Below are positions 45,384 to 53,399 of a stretch of DNA of 64,000 nt, one piece after another (the stretch's first letter is position 1; each line of letters starts with the position of its first letter). The notes under the pieces are model-generated. The model worked only from the letters and a program-made list of their open reading frames with translations. It was not told the origin of the DNA and searched no databases. Made by a program: the position numbers and the translations under genes. Origin of the DNA: DATLWN01 sp964422615. GTDB lineage: Bacteria; Pseudomonadota; Zetaproteobacteria; Mariprofundales; Mariprofundaceae. The stretch spans positions 1 to 64,000 of the forward strand of contig CAYRBJ010000001.1 in the NCBI GenBank assembly GCA_964422615.1, given 5' to 3'.

Positions 45384-46481
45384 TCAGAATTGCGTTCTTC
45401 CCACCCGCACCCGGCCTTTTGGCGTCGAGAAGATGGCGCCTGCCGAAACCTTGCTTCCGCGGAGCACCAGCACGATATTGTCATCCGCCTCGATGCGCAC
45501 ATCCTCGCCGGGATGGCGGATGCTCTGGCCGCCCACGCGGTCAATCTGGACGATAAAGAAAGCGCCTTGCCCCCGACGCTCGGCTTCACCCACCGTTTCG
45601 CCGGCCAGGGCGCTGTCGTTTGCAACCGTGATCGCCTCCATCTCCAGTCCGAATTCGTGCAGGCCGCGCTTGATGTCTCGCAGCTGCGGCGCATCCCCGA
45701 TAAAGCGCGCCGTCGTCGGGTACAGGATCATCTCGGCGATGCGCTCTGCGCCGATATGCGTGGGCAGAACGACCCTGTCTGCACCGGCGTGGAACAGCTT
45801 GCTTTCCGTTGACGGCACCTCACCGCGTGCGATGATTTCAAGATTGCTGTTCAGCTTGCGCGCGCTCAGCGTGATGAAAACATTCGTTGCATCGTTGGGC
45901 AGGACCGTGGCGAGCACCTTGGCACGGCTGATACCGGCAGCAGCAAGTGCGCTTTCATCAGTGGCATCGGCGGTGAGGCAGAGGAAGCCCAGTGCCTGAA
46001 TCTCGGCGCTCTTCCCGCTATCACGTTCGATGATGACAAAGCCGGTACGGGCTGCCTGCAGCTCATGGGCCAATTGTACCCCGATGCGGCCGAAGCCACA
46101 GACGATGACGTGATTCTCCAAACGGTCAATTTGTGTTTGCATGCGATCCAGCCCCAACATCCGACGTAATTGAGAGACAGTAAAAACCTGAACGAGCGCA
46201 CCCGTCAACACGATCATGCCGGTGCAGCCCAATACGATGGTACCGGTGGTCAGGGCGCGCAGATACAGGGTGTTGATCGGGTGCACTTCGTCGTATCCGA
46301 CCGAAAAGATGGTCAGCGTCACCATATAGGCGGCATCGCCAAGGCTCCATCCGGCGGCGACGTAGCCGATGGTGGCTATGGTGAAAAGAATAACGACGAA
46401 GCCCAGAACGATGGCAAGGTTGCGCAGCGGTGAACCAAGAACTACGTCGGCAGCCGACGAGATCGTTTTTCTCGTGTCCAT
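45384..46481 (-). CDS. Kch/TrkA-N type potassium channel with RCK (NAD-binding) domain
   Basis: 365 residues. Two membrane helices (about 19-42 and 78-101) flank a pore helix and filter SVGYDEVHPI, a variant of TVGYGD seen in this bacterial subfamily. A cytoplasmic RCK_N Rossmann domain (HVIVCGFGRIGVQLAHEL) and an RCK_C domain (about 270-365) follow. Ligand-gated K+ conductance is expected. Faces grxC divergently. Confidence 0.88.
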   Translation of the reverse strand: MDTRKTISSAADVVLGSPLRNLAIVLGFVVILFTIATIGYVAAGWSLGDAAYMVTLTIFSVGYDEVHPINTLYLRALTTGTIVLGCTGMIVLTGALVQVFTVSQLRRMLGLDRMQTQIDRLENHVIVCGFGRIGVQLAHELQAARTGFVIIERDSGKSAEIQALGFLCLTADATDESALAAAGISRAKVLATVLPNDATNVFITLSARKLNSNLEIIARGEVPSTESKLFHAGADRVVLPTHIGAERIAEMILYPTTARFIGDAPQLRDIKRGLHEFGLEMEAITVANDSALAGETVGEAERRGQGAFFIVQIDRVGGQSIRHPGEDVRIEADDNIVLVLRGSKVSAGAIFSTPKGRVRVGRTQF

Positions 46482-46680
46482 CTTGCCGACCCGATCCCTT
46501 CAAGTTTGGCGGTAATGCCGCCTCGATCGTTGCATGTCGCCATATGGCTGTCCAGCGATGATACCGCAGGCGATTGCCCGCATTGCCTGCCGAACACAAG
46601 CATGTGAAAACACCCTTGTAAGAATTAGCACCCGGCATGGACAAACCGTTTGACCAAGCATACCAACGACAGGGGAAAAC

Positions 46681-46941
46681 ATGCCGAAAATCGAAATCTA
46701 TTCCGGTGACTACTGCCCATTTTGCCAGAGGGCCAAGGGGCTGCTCACACAGCGTGGCTATGTCTATACCGAGTACAATGTTCAGCTGGATTCAACCAAG
46801 CGCGAGGAGATGATGATTCGATCGGTTGGTGCCCGAACCATCCCACAGGTCTTCATCAATGGACGCCATGTCGGGGGGTATGACGCGTTGTATGCCCTGG
46901 ATCGCAAGGGTGAACTGGCCGATTGGCTGGCAAGGGTCTAA
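46681..46941 (+). CDS. grxC: Glutaredoxin 3 (GrxC type)
   Basis: 86 residues, complete single glutaredoxin domain with active site CPFC, TIPQVFINGRHVGGYDAL and a Gly-Gly-Tyr-Asp pair for glutathione. AGGGG precedes ATG 46681. It is 50 bases upstream of the aquaporin gene and could be the electron donor to the ArsC encoded at 57347. Confidence 0.95.
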   Translation: MPKIEIYSGDYCPFCQRAKGLLTQRGYVYTEYNVQLDSTKREEMMIRSVGARTIPQVFINGRHVGGYDALYALDRKGELADWLARV

Positions 46942-46991
46942 CCACCGTCGGTGTGAACGATTAAGCATGCACACGCCTTAGGAGGGGATAG

Positions 46992-47846
46992 ATGCGATCG
47001 GGATTTTACCAGGACTTTGCCGGAGAATTGATCGGAACTGCGACCCTCGTTTTTTTCGGCTGCGGTTCCGTTGCAGTGAGCATCTTGTTCTCGGCCAATG
47101 CGGGACTGATGCAGATCGCCATGGTCTGGGGTGTGGCGGTGACGCTGGCGATCTATGCCACCAGGCATCTTTCATGCGCCCATCTGAATCCGGCGGTAAG
47201 CCTCGCCATGGTGGCCGCAGGGCGGATGCAGGCGTCAAAACTACCCGCCTACCTTGGAGGCCAGTTCCTGGGTGCTTTTCTCGCCGCAGCGCTTGTCTAC
47301 GTGCTCTTTGCCGATTCCATCGCCCATTTCGAAGCCCTGCACAACATGATCCGCGGCACCCATGATTCCATTCGCACGGCGATGATGTTCGGCGAGTTCT
47401 ACCCGAATCCCGGTGCCGGCAGCGTGGTATCCATATCCGAGCCAGGTGCTTTCCTGGCAGAAGCCATCGGCACCTTTGCGCTGGTGTTCATGATTTTCAA
47501 CCTTACCGAAGGCTGCAATCTCGGGCGGCCCGACAACGCATTGGCTCCGTTATTCATCGGTGCTACGGTCACGATCATCATTTCGGTGATCGCGCCGCTA
47601 ACCCAGGCGGGCTTGAACCCGGCCAGGGATCTGTCTCCGAGACTGTTTTCGATGCTGGCCGGCTGGGGTGGAGCGTCCATGCAGGACGCCGGGTTCGGGT
47701 CGATCACGGTCTATGTGCTCGGGCCGATTGCCGGAGCCTTGATGGCGGCCTTCGCCTTTACCCGTCTGGTCGAACCGTTGATGAACAACAAGCCCTGTGA
47801 ATCTTGTGTGTCTAAAGGAGAGGAACATGTCCGCGCTGAGTCATGA
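46992..47846 (+). CDS. Aquaglyceroporin (MIP family), probable arsenite/glycerol channel
   Basis: 284 residues, six membrane helices plus two half-helices with NPA motifs LNPAVS and LNPARDLSPR. The Asp after the second NPAR marks the glycerol-facilitator branch, wider than water-only channels. The C-terminus is soluble with a CESC pair. Its end overlaps the arsM start by 20 bases, so arsenite permeation is a reasonable inference, as for AqpS-like channels in ars operons. Confidence 0.88.
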   Translation: MRSGFYQDFAGELIGTATLVFFGCGSVAVSILFSANAGLMQIAMVWGVAVTLAIYATRHLSCAHLNPAVSLAMVAAGRMQASKLPAYLGGQFLGAFLAAALVYVLFADSIAHFEALHNMIRGTHDSIRTAMMFGEFYPNPGAGSVVSISEPGAFLAEAIGTFALVFMIFNLTEGCNLGRPDNALAPLFIGATVTIIISVIAPLTQAGLNPARDLSPRLFSMLAGWGGASMQDAGFGSITVYVLGPIAGALMAAFAFTRLVEPLMNNKPCESCVSKGEEHVRAES

Positions 47847-48873
47847 CAACCTGAAGGAATATTATGGGAAGGTTTTGCAGAAATCGGCGGATTTGAAAAC
47901 CAACGCATGCTGCTGTGATCCGGATGCGATGGCCTCCGACATCAAGGCGGTGTTGAAACTGATCCATCCCGACATCACCGATCGGTTCTATGGCTGCGGA
48001 TCGCCGATCCCCCCCTTGCTCGAAGGAAAAACCGTGCTGGATCTCGGCTGCGGTACGGGCCGCGATGCCTATATCCTGTCAAAACTCGTGGGAGAATCGG
48101 GCCGGGTGCTCGGCGTGGATATGACGGACGAACAGCTGACGGTAGCGCGTAAGCATATCGGGTATCACATGGAGGCGTTCGGGCATGCAAGAGCCAATAT
48201 CGAATTCCGGCAGGGCTTCATTGAAGATCTTCAGGAGATCGGCATCGCCGAGAATTCCATCGATGTGGTGGTCTCCAACTGCGTGATCAACCTCTCCCCT
48301 GACAAGGGCACCGTGTTCCGGGAAATCTTCCGGGTGCTCAAGCCGGGCGGCGAGCTGTATTTCTCCGATGTGTTTGCGGACCGTCGCATCCCTGAGCATC
48401 TGCAGGACGATCCGGTACTGCACGGCGAATGCCTGGGCGGAGCCATGTACGTCGAAGACTTCCGCCGCCTTCTGTTGCGGCTCGGCTGCCCCGATTATCG
48501 CACGGTATCGAGGGCCCCGATCACCATCGATAACGCCGAGGTGGAAGAGAAGATCGGCATGGTGGGATTTACGTCCGTCACCGTCCGGGCATTCAAGCTC
48601 GATACCCTGGAGGACATCTGCGAGGACTACGGCCAGGTGGCCGCCTATAACGGGAACATCCCCAATCACCCCCACTACTTCGACCTTGATGACCATCACC
48701 GCTTGTATACGGGCAAGCCCATGTTGGTGTGCGGCAATACGGCAGCCATGCTCGGCCAGACCCGGTTCGAGTCCTGCTTCACCGTAACGGGGGACCGATC
48801 GGTGCATTTCGGTCCGTTCGACTGCACGCCGGCAGCCGATCGGACCCCTTCCGCTGGCGGCGCATGCTGCTGA
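47827..48873 (+). CDS. arsM: Arsenite S-adenosylmethionine methyltransferase ArsM
   Basis: 348 residues. It methylates As(III) to methylarsenicals. SAM site VLDLGCGTGRDAYILSKLVG. The conserved cysteines are seen as NACCCDPD near the N-terminus, SNCVINL mid-protein and HGECLGGA; the C-terminal part ends GGACC. Start 47827 with AAGGAGAGG. Part of a grxC, aquaporin, arsM unit; no arsR was found. Confidence 0.93.
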   Translation: MSALSHDNLKEYYGKVLQKSADLKTNACCCDPDAMASDIKAVLKLIHPDITDRFYGCGSPIPPLLEGKTVLDLGCGTGRDAYILSKLVGESGRVLGVDMTDEQLTVARKHIGYHMEAFGHARANIEFRQGFIEDLQEIGIAENSIDVVVSNCVINLSPDKGTVFREIFRVLKPGGELYFSDVFADRRIPEHLQDDPVLHGECLGGAMYVEDFRRLLLRLGCPDYRTVSRAPITIDNAEVEEKIGMVGFTSVTVRAFKLDTLEDICEDYGQVAAYNGNIPNHPHYFDLDDHHRLYTGKPMLVCGNTAAMLGQTRFESCFTVTGDRSVHFGPFDCTPAADRTPSAGGACC

Positions 48874-49001
48874 TGCGCAGAAGGTGATCAGCCGCAACTG
48901 GATTGCCGCCTACACACGCCATGTCGGTGTGAATCCACGACCGAGGCGATAGCCCGCCCGATTGTCGTGCATGAAGGCACCGGTTTGATCATGCTTCGGG
49001 C

Positions 49002-49412
49002 ATGGATTGGGCCCTGTTTCTGTCGGCACTGACCTCGTCCACCCTGCTGCCCGGCAGCTCGGAGGCGTTGTTGGTTTACAGGCTGCATGCGGGCGGCGAC
49101 CCGTCGGCATTGGTGCTTACGGCAACCGTCGGCAATGTGCTGGGCAGCCTGATCACCTACGGCATGGGCCGGTTGGGCAATGAGGCGGTGCACCGTAAAT
49201 GGCTCGGGATGGGTGACAAGGAAGTGGCCCGGGCCGAGCGCTGGTTCGGTCGCTACGGGCAGCCCTCGCTGCTGTTCGCCTGGCTGCCGGTGGTCGGCGA
49301 TCCGCTTTGCCTGGTCGCCGGGCTGCTGCGTAGCCCCGTGGCATGGTTCGTATTGCTGGTAACAGCCGGCAAATTCGGGCGTTATGCGGCCATCGCCTGG
49401 CTGACCGCCTGA
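49002..49412 (+). CDS. YqaA-family small inner-membrane protein (DedA/SNARE-associated type)
   Basis: 136 residues with three to four helices. SSTLLPGSSEALLVYRL, GNVLGSLITYGMGRLG, and RYGQPSLLFAWLPVVGDPLCLVAGLLR are typical of YqaA, a short relative of DedA membrane proteins. Possible role in membrane homeostasis or lipid transport; not established. Converges with the DUF1456 gene 12 bases away. Confidence 0.85.
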   Translation: MDWALFLSALTSSTLLPGSSEALLVYRLHAGGDPSALVLTATVGNVLGSLITYGMGRLGNEAVHRKWLGMGDKEVARAERWFGRYGQPSLLFAWLPVVGDPLCLVAGLLRSPVAWFVLLVTAGKFGRYAAIAWLTA

Positions 49413-49424
49413 CCGGCGCCAACC

Positions 49425-49796
49425 TCAGCCGCCATCATCCTCTCCATCCGCCGGTGTGCGCCCCGATGCCCCGGCATCGGTGAGCAGCGCCTCGATCTCT
49501 GCCAGTGCGGCGCTGTTGCTGGATTCGATCAGGCCGAGCAGGTAGTTTTCGATCCCGCGCGGCAGCATCTCCGGTTCATCGAGGGCGCCGCGGTTGTAGG
49601 CGATCAGGCCGTTCAGAAACTGTTCGAGCTGTGCATCGCCGAGCTGTTCATGGTTCTTGTTGCCGCTGCCGGCCATGAAGCTCTTGATGCGGCTGCTGCT
49701 GCATGCCAGTCCTCCAAGCGCGAACACCTCCTGCACCTCGAAGTGCCGCAGGTTGTTGGCGATGATGATCTTCTTGAAGATTCGATTGTTATCCAT
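49425..49796 (-). CDS. DUF1456 family protein (YehS-like)
   Basis: 123 residues. DUF1456 consists of two short helical repeats that begin NN-(D/R)-I and contain an EVFALGG-type segment. Both are visible: MDNNRIFKKIIIANNLRH, EVQEVFALGG, and the second half QLEQFLNGLIAYNRG. Function unknown. C-terminal acidic tail GEDDGG. Confidence 0.82.
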   Translation of the reverse strand: MDNNRIFKKIIIANNLRHFEVQEVFALGGLACSSSRIKSFMAGSGNKNHEQLGDAQLEQFLNGLIAYNRGALDEPEMLPRGIENYLLGLIESSNSAALAEIEALLTDAGASGRTPADGEDDGG

Positions 49797-49871
49797 GCCC
49801 GAAGCCTAGCTGCGCAGGACGTTCTCCGACAGCGGCGGTCGCGGGTCTGGTTCAACAATGCCGGAAGCACC

Positions 49872-52289
49872 CTATGCCTGGGTTTCGCCCATCTCCTTCA
49901 GGCAGCGCTGGATCGCCCGTTTCATGGCCTTACCGTCCTGGAAGCGGCTGGCCGGCTTCTTCTGCATGGCCCTGTCCACCAGTCGCTTGATACACGCGGG
50001 CAGTTCGGGTCGCAGAGCCGTGATGTCCGGGTGTTTGTCATTAACCACCTGGTAGGAGATGGCGGCCAGGGAATCGCCGTTGAAGGGCTTTTGACCGGAC
50101 AGCAGCACGAACAGCGTGACGCCGAGCGAGAAGATGTCCGAGCGACCGTCGACGGGTTTGCCGATCATCTGTTCGGGCGACATGAAGCTCGGTGTTCCGA
50201 GGATGGTGCCGGTTTTTGTGTGGCCACCCGAGGTGATGCGCGCGATGCCGAAGTCGGTGACCTTGATGGAATGCCCCTGCTCATTGTACATCAGGTTGGC
50301 CGGCTTGATATCACGATGCACGATGCCCTGGGCATGGGCGTAATCGAGGGCATCGGCGGCCTGCATGCCGATGTTCAATACGGTGGTGATGGGCAGCAGC
50401 TTGCCTTTTTTGATATAGCGGGTGAGCGGCGTGCCCTGGATGTATTCCATGGCGATGAAGGCCAGATCGTGCTCCTCGGCGGCATCATAGATGGTGACGA
50501 TGTGGGGGTGGTTCAAACGGCCGGCGGCGCTGGCCTCATGGAAGAACCGCTTCTCCGCCTCGCCGACCTCGTCGCCGGCGAATTCTTTGGACAGGGCCAT
50601 CGTCTTGATGGCAACGGTACGGCCAATCTTGGGATCCTGTCCGAGATAGACGGCGCCCATCGCGCCCTTGCCCAGCTCCTTCTCGATCACGTAGCGGCCC
50701 AGCATCGGTTTCTCGCCCCCGCCATCCAGTGCCAGCATGCCGCCGGATGAGGTCTGGAAGCGATCGGTGCCGAGGGCGGCCGACTTGGCCATGGCCCTGG
50801 TCTGGGTCAGGCGTGTCGCAGCATCCCTGAACCGAGGCCGGTGCTGCAGGATATGCTGATAGACGGTCTCGGCCGTGTTGAATTTGCGCTTGCGCTCGAA
50901 ATCCAGGGCCAGATTGTAGAGCAACTCTAGATTGTCGTTGGTGACCGGCAGCTTCTGGAAGCGTTCCAGCGCCATCTCCAGCTTGCCCTGATCCTGCAGG
51001 GCCAGCCCAAGCTGCCGGTTGGAGTGGGCGGAATCGGCAAGCTCCCGCAGATGCTGGGCCCGATACAGCCGCAGCATGCCGAGGATGGGAAAGCCGGTGA
51101 CCAGCAGGGTCAGCGGGGCGCCGGTCTGCAGCCAGAGCTGCCGGCCAAGCAACAGGTACAGCTCCATGCCCACCAGCCCGAAGATCAGCAGCAGCACGGT
51201 GACGGAGAACAGGGTCATGCCCAACCGGGGTAGCACGAAGGCAAGCAGCAGCGCCAGCAGCATGAACGTGCCGAGTTCGACCCATGGCAGCGCCGCCGGC
51301 CGTCGGTACATGCCCCGGTTGAGGATACTGGCGACGGCCTGGGCCACATGCTCTGCCACATCCATCCGACTGCCCAGCGGCGACAGGTAGCGCATGCCCG
51401 ATTGCGGACTGACCAGCACGATGCCCCGTCGGAAGACGGACGGGGATACGTGGCCGGCCAGCACGTCGGCGGCGGCATAACGCCTGAACGTCGGCTTGCC
51501 GTTTTTCCGCTGGTAATAGCTCGGGAACAGGGTTGGCCGGGAGCTCACGGCTGTCGGTGTCCGGCCGAGGGTGCGGGCTGCCAGCAGCAGCGGCAGGGTC
51601 GGCTCACGATGGCCCTGTATCCGCCACCACAGCGGCATGGCACGTACCACACCGTCGTCATCACGCCACAGCGCCAGCGGCGCCTGGCCGGCGGCGGTCT
51701 TGGTGAAGTCCGGCATGGGTGGCGAGATCTGGCTTGTCTCCAATGGCACAAGATGGCGATGCAGGCCCCACAGAGCATAGAATCGCGCTGACAGGCCCTG
51801 CGCTGCCGTCGTTCCGGCCGGGTTGGATGCCAGGATGACATCCCCGGCCCTATGGATGGCCAGCCGCAGTTCTTCATCGACATCGAGATGCCGCTTGGCC
51901 CTGGCGATCATGCCATCGAGCCTGATCGCAGCCCTGCGGGGCAGGCGGGCTCGCGCGATATAGGCATGCATCTCATCGAGGAAGGGAATCGCGGGGTCAC
52001 GCTGGATCCGGTTCAGGGGCAGCATCAGGGCAATGCTTCTGGGCTTCGCCCGTGCAAGCCGTTCCAGTAGCCGGGCTGCGGTCAGGCGCAGCGCCGCCGG
52101 CGTACCGCTGCCCAGATCGATCAGGGCGATGCGCCCGGCTCCGTCGGCATGCCGTTGCTTAAGTCCCTGGCTGAAATCGTACAGGCGTCCATCGATCCAG
52201 CGGATTGGCAGCAGACCAGCCAGGTCGGCGAGCAGAATGGCCAGGGCCAGGATCAGCACCACGAACCAGTCTTTTGTCAATATGCGCAT
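49872..52289 (-). CDS. CHASE2-containing membrane serine/threonine protein kinase
   Basis: 805 residues. N-terminal helix (about 9-27), an extracytoplasmic CHASE2-type sensor to about 345 (IDGRLYDFSQGL, IALIDLGSGTPAALR), three further helices to about 430, a TPR-like helical segment (about 445-500), then a complete Hanks kinase from 529: GKGAMG loop, VAIK Lys about 562, HRDIKPAN Asp about 660, DFG at 679, SPE. Likely senses an external cue; partners unknown. GGGGGAAAG precedes ATG 52289. No phosphatase adjacent. Confidence 0.92.
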   Translation of the reverse strand: MRILTKDWFVVLILALAILLADLAGLLPIRWIDGRLYDFSQGLKQRHADGAGRIALIDLGSGTPAALRLTAARLLERLARAKPRSIALMLPLNRIQRDPAIPFLDEMHAYIARARLPRRAAIRLDGMIARAKRHLDVDEELRLAIHRAGDVILASNPAGTTAAQGLSARFYALWGLHRHLVPLETSQISPPMPDFTKTAAGQAPLALWRDDDGVVRAMPLWWRIQGHREPTLPLLLAARTLGRTPTAVSSRPTLFPSYYQRKNGKPTFRRYAAADVLAGHVSPSVFRRGIVLVSPQSGMRYLSPLGSRMDVAEHVAQAVASILNRGMYRRPAALPWVELGTFMLLALLLAFVLPRLGMTLFSVTVLLLIFGLVGMELYLLLGRQLWLQTGAPLTLLVTGFPILGMLRLYRAQHLRELADSAHSNRQLGLALQDQGKLEMALERFQKLPVTNDNLELLYNLALDFERKRKFNTAETVYQHILQHRPRFRDAATRLTQTRAMAKSAALGTDRFQTSSGGMLALDGGGEKPMLGRYVIEKELGKGAMGAVYLGQDPKIGRTVAIKTMALSKEFAGDEVGEAEKRFFHEASAAGRLNHPHIVTIYDAAEEHDLAFIAMEYIQGTPLTRYIKKGKLLPITTVLNIGMQAADALDYAHAQGIVHRDIKPANLMYNEQGHSIKVTDFGIARITSGGHTKTGTILGTPSFMSPEQMIGKPVDGRSDIFSLGVTLFVLLSGQKPFNGDSLAAISYQVVNDKHPDITALRPELPACIKRLVDRAMQKKPASRFQDGKAMKRAIQRCLKEMGETQA

Positions 52290-52379
52290 GCGCGTTCTTT
52301 CCCCCACCCCGTTTGTAATCGTCCGGCTGGGCGGAAACGGTGAGCCCTGCCACAAAATAGCCGGAACGGCGCTTTTAGA

Positions 52380-53321
52380 TCAGCCCAGCATAGCCAGCCA
52401 GACGGGCAGGGTCAGCATGGACATGGCGGTGGACACGGTCACGGCCTCGGCATACAGGCCGGAATCGAGCCGGAAACGGTCGCAGAACACCAGGCCCAGC
52501 ACCATGCTCGGCATGGCCGCTTCGACCAATACCGGCGTGCGCAGCCTGGCCGGCATGCCGACGATATGGCACATGCCCCAGGCGATCAGCGGCATCAGCG
52601 CCAGTTGGATCACCAGCGCCGGGAACAGCACCGGGATGCGCCCGGCCCAACCCGACTGCCAGCGCATGGCCATGCCGACCGATACCAGCATCAGCGGTAC
52701 CACCGCCGATCCCAGCGTGGCCAGGGTATGATCCAGCCATGTTGGCTGGTGGACGGACAGGATACTCAGGATAAGGCCGGCAGCGGCGGCCCATAATGCC
52801 GGCACGCGCGCCAAATCCAGGAGCAGATGCGCTGTGCCGGCCTTGGTACCGAAATGCCTGGCGACAAGGACGCCGACTGTGAACAGCAACGGGGTGCTGG
52901 CGAGCAGGTCGAACTGGATGGCGACGAACTGTGACCAGGGGCCGAAGGTCTGGGTCAGCACCGGCAGGCCGAGGTAGGTAAAATTGCCGAAGGCGGCGGC
53001 GAGCAGTAGCGCCCCGATGGAGGGCTTGGCACGGTGACGGCCGCCCATGAAGGCGCGGACCAGCCTGCCGTTGCCGTAGATCATGGCGGCGGCGAGCAGG
53101 CTCAGCAGTACGCAGGCCGCGGCGACGACGGGGATGCGCACGGCATTCAGGTTGACCGGTGTCTGCCACATCACGTGCAGCACCAGCGCCGGCAGGAATA
53201 CCTGATAGACGGCTTGCGCCAGGTGCGCGCGCACGGTTTCCGCTAAGCTGCCACTGAGAAACAGGCGCCAGCCGATACCGACCAGTATAATGGCAGCCAT
53301 GCCGAACAGGATGGACAACAT
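52380..53321 (-). CDS. AEC (auxin efflux carrier) family transporter
   Basis: 313 residues, ten helices in two five-helix halves. GNFTYLGLPVLTQTFG and the late PSMVLGLVFCDRF match the family's crossover regions. Substrates of bacterial AEC proteins are small carboxylates in known cases; here unknown. Start 53321 fits the first helix; the frame upstream to 53492 has no membrane character. Divergent from clcA. Confidence 0.88.
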   Translation of the reverse strand: MLSILFGMAAIILVGIGWRLFLSGSLAETVRAHLAQAVYQVFLPALVLHVMWQTPVNLNAVRIPVVAAACVLLSLLAAAMIYGNGRLVRAFMGGRHRAKPSIGALLLAAAFGNFTYLGLPVLTQTFGPWSQFVAIQFDLLASTPLLFTVGVLVARHFGTKAGTAHLLLDLARVPALWAAAAGLILSILSVHQPTWLDHTLATLGSAVVPLMLVSVGMAMRWQSGWAGRIPVLFPALVIQLALMPLIAWGMCHIVGMPARLRTPVLVEAAMPSMVLGLVFCDRFRLDSGLYAEAVTVSTAMSMLTLPVWLAMLG

Positions 53322-53399
53322 GCGGCGGATGTTAGCGGCAGGCGGCTCGGATGACAGCGATTGCTTGCATGCGGGGCCTCGTCCCGCTTCAATGCTCGC

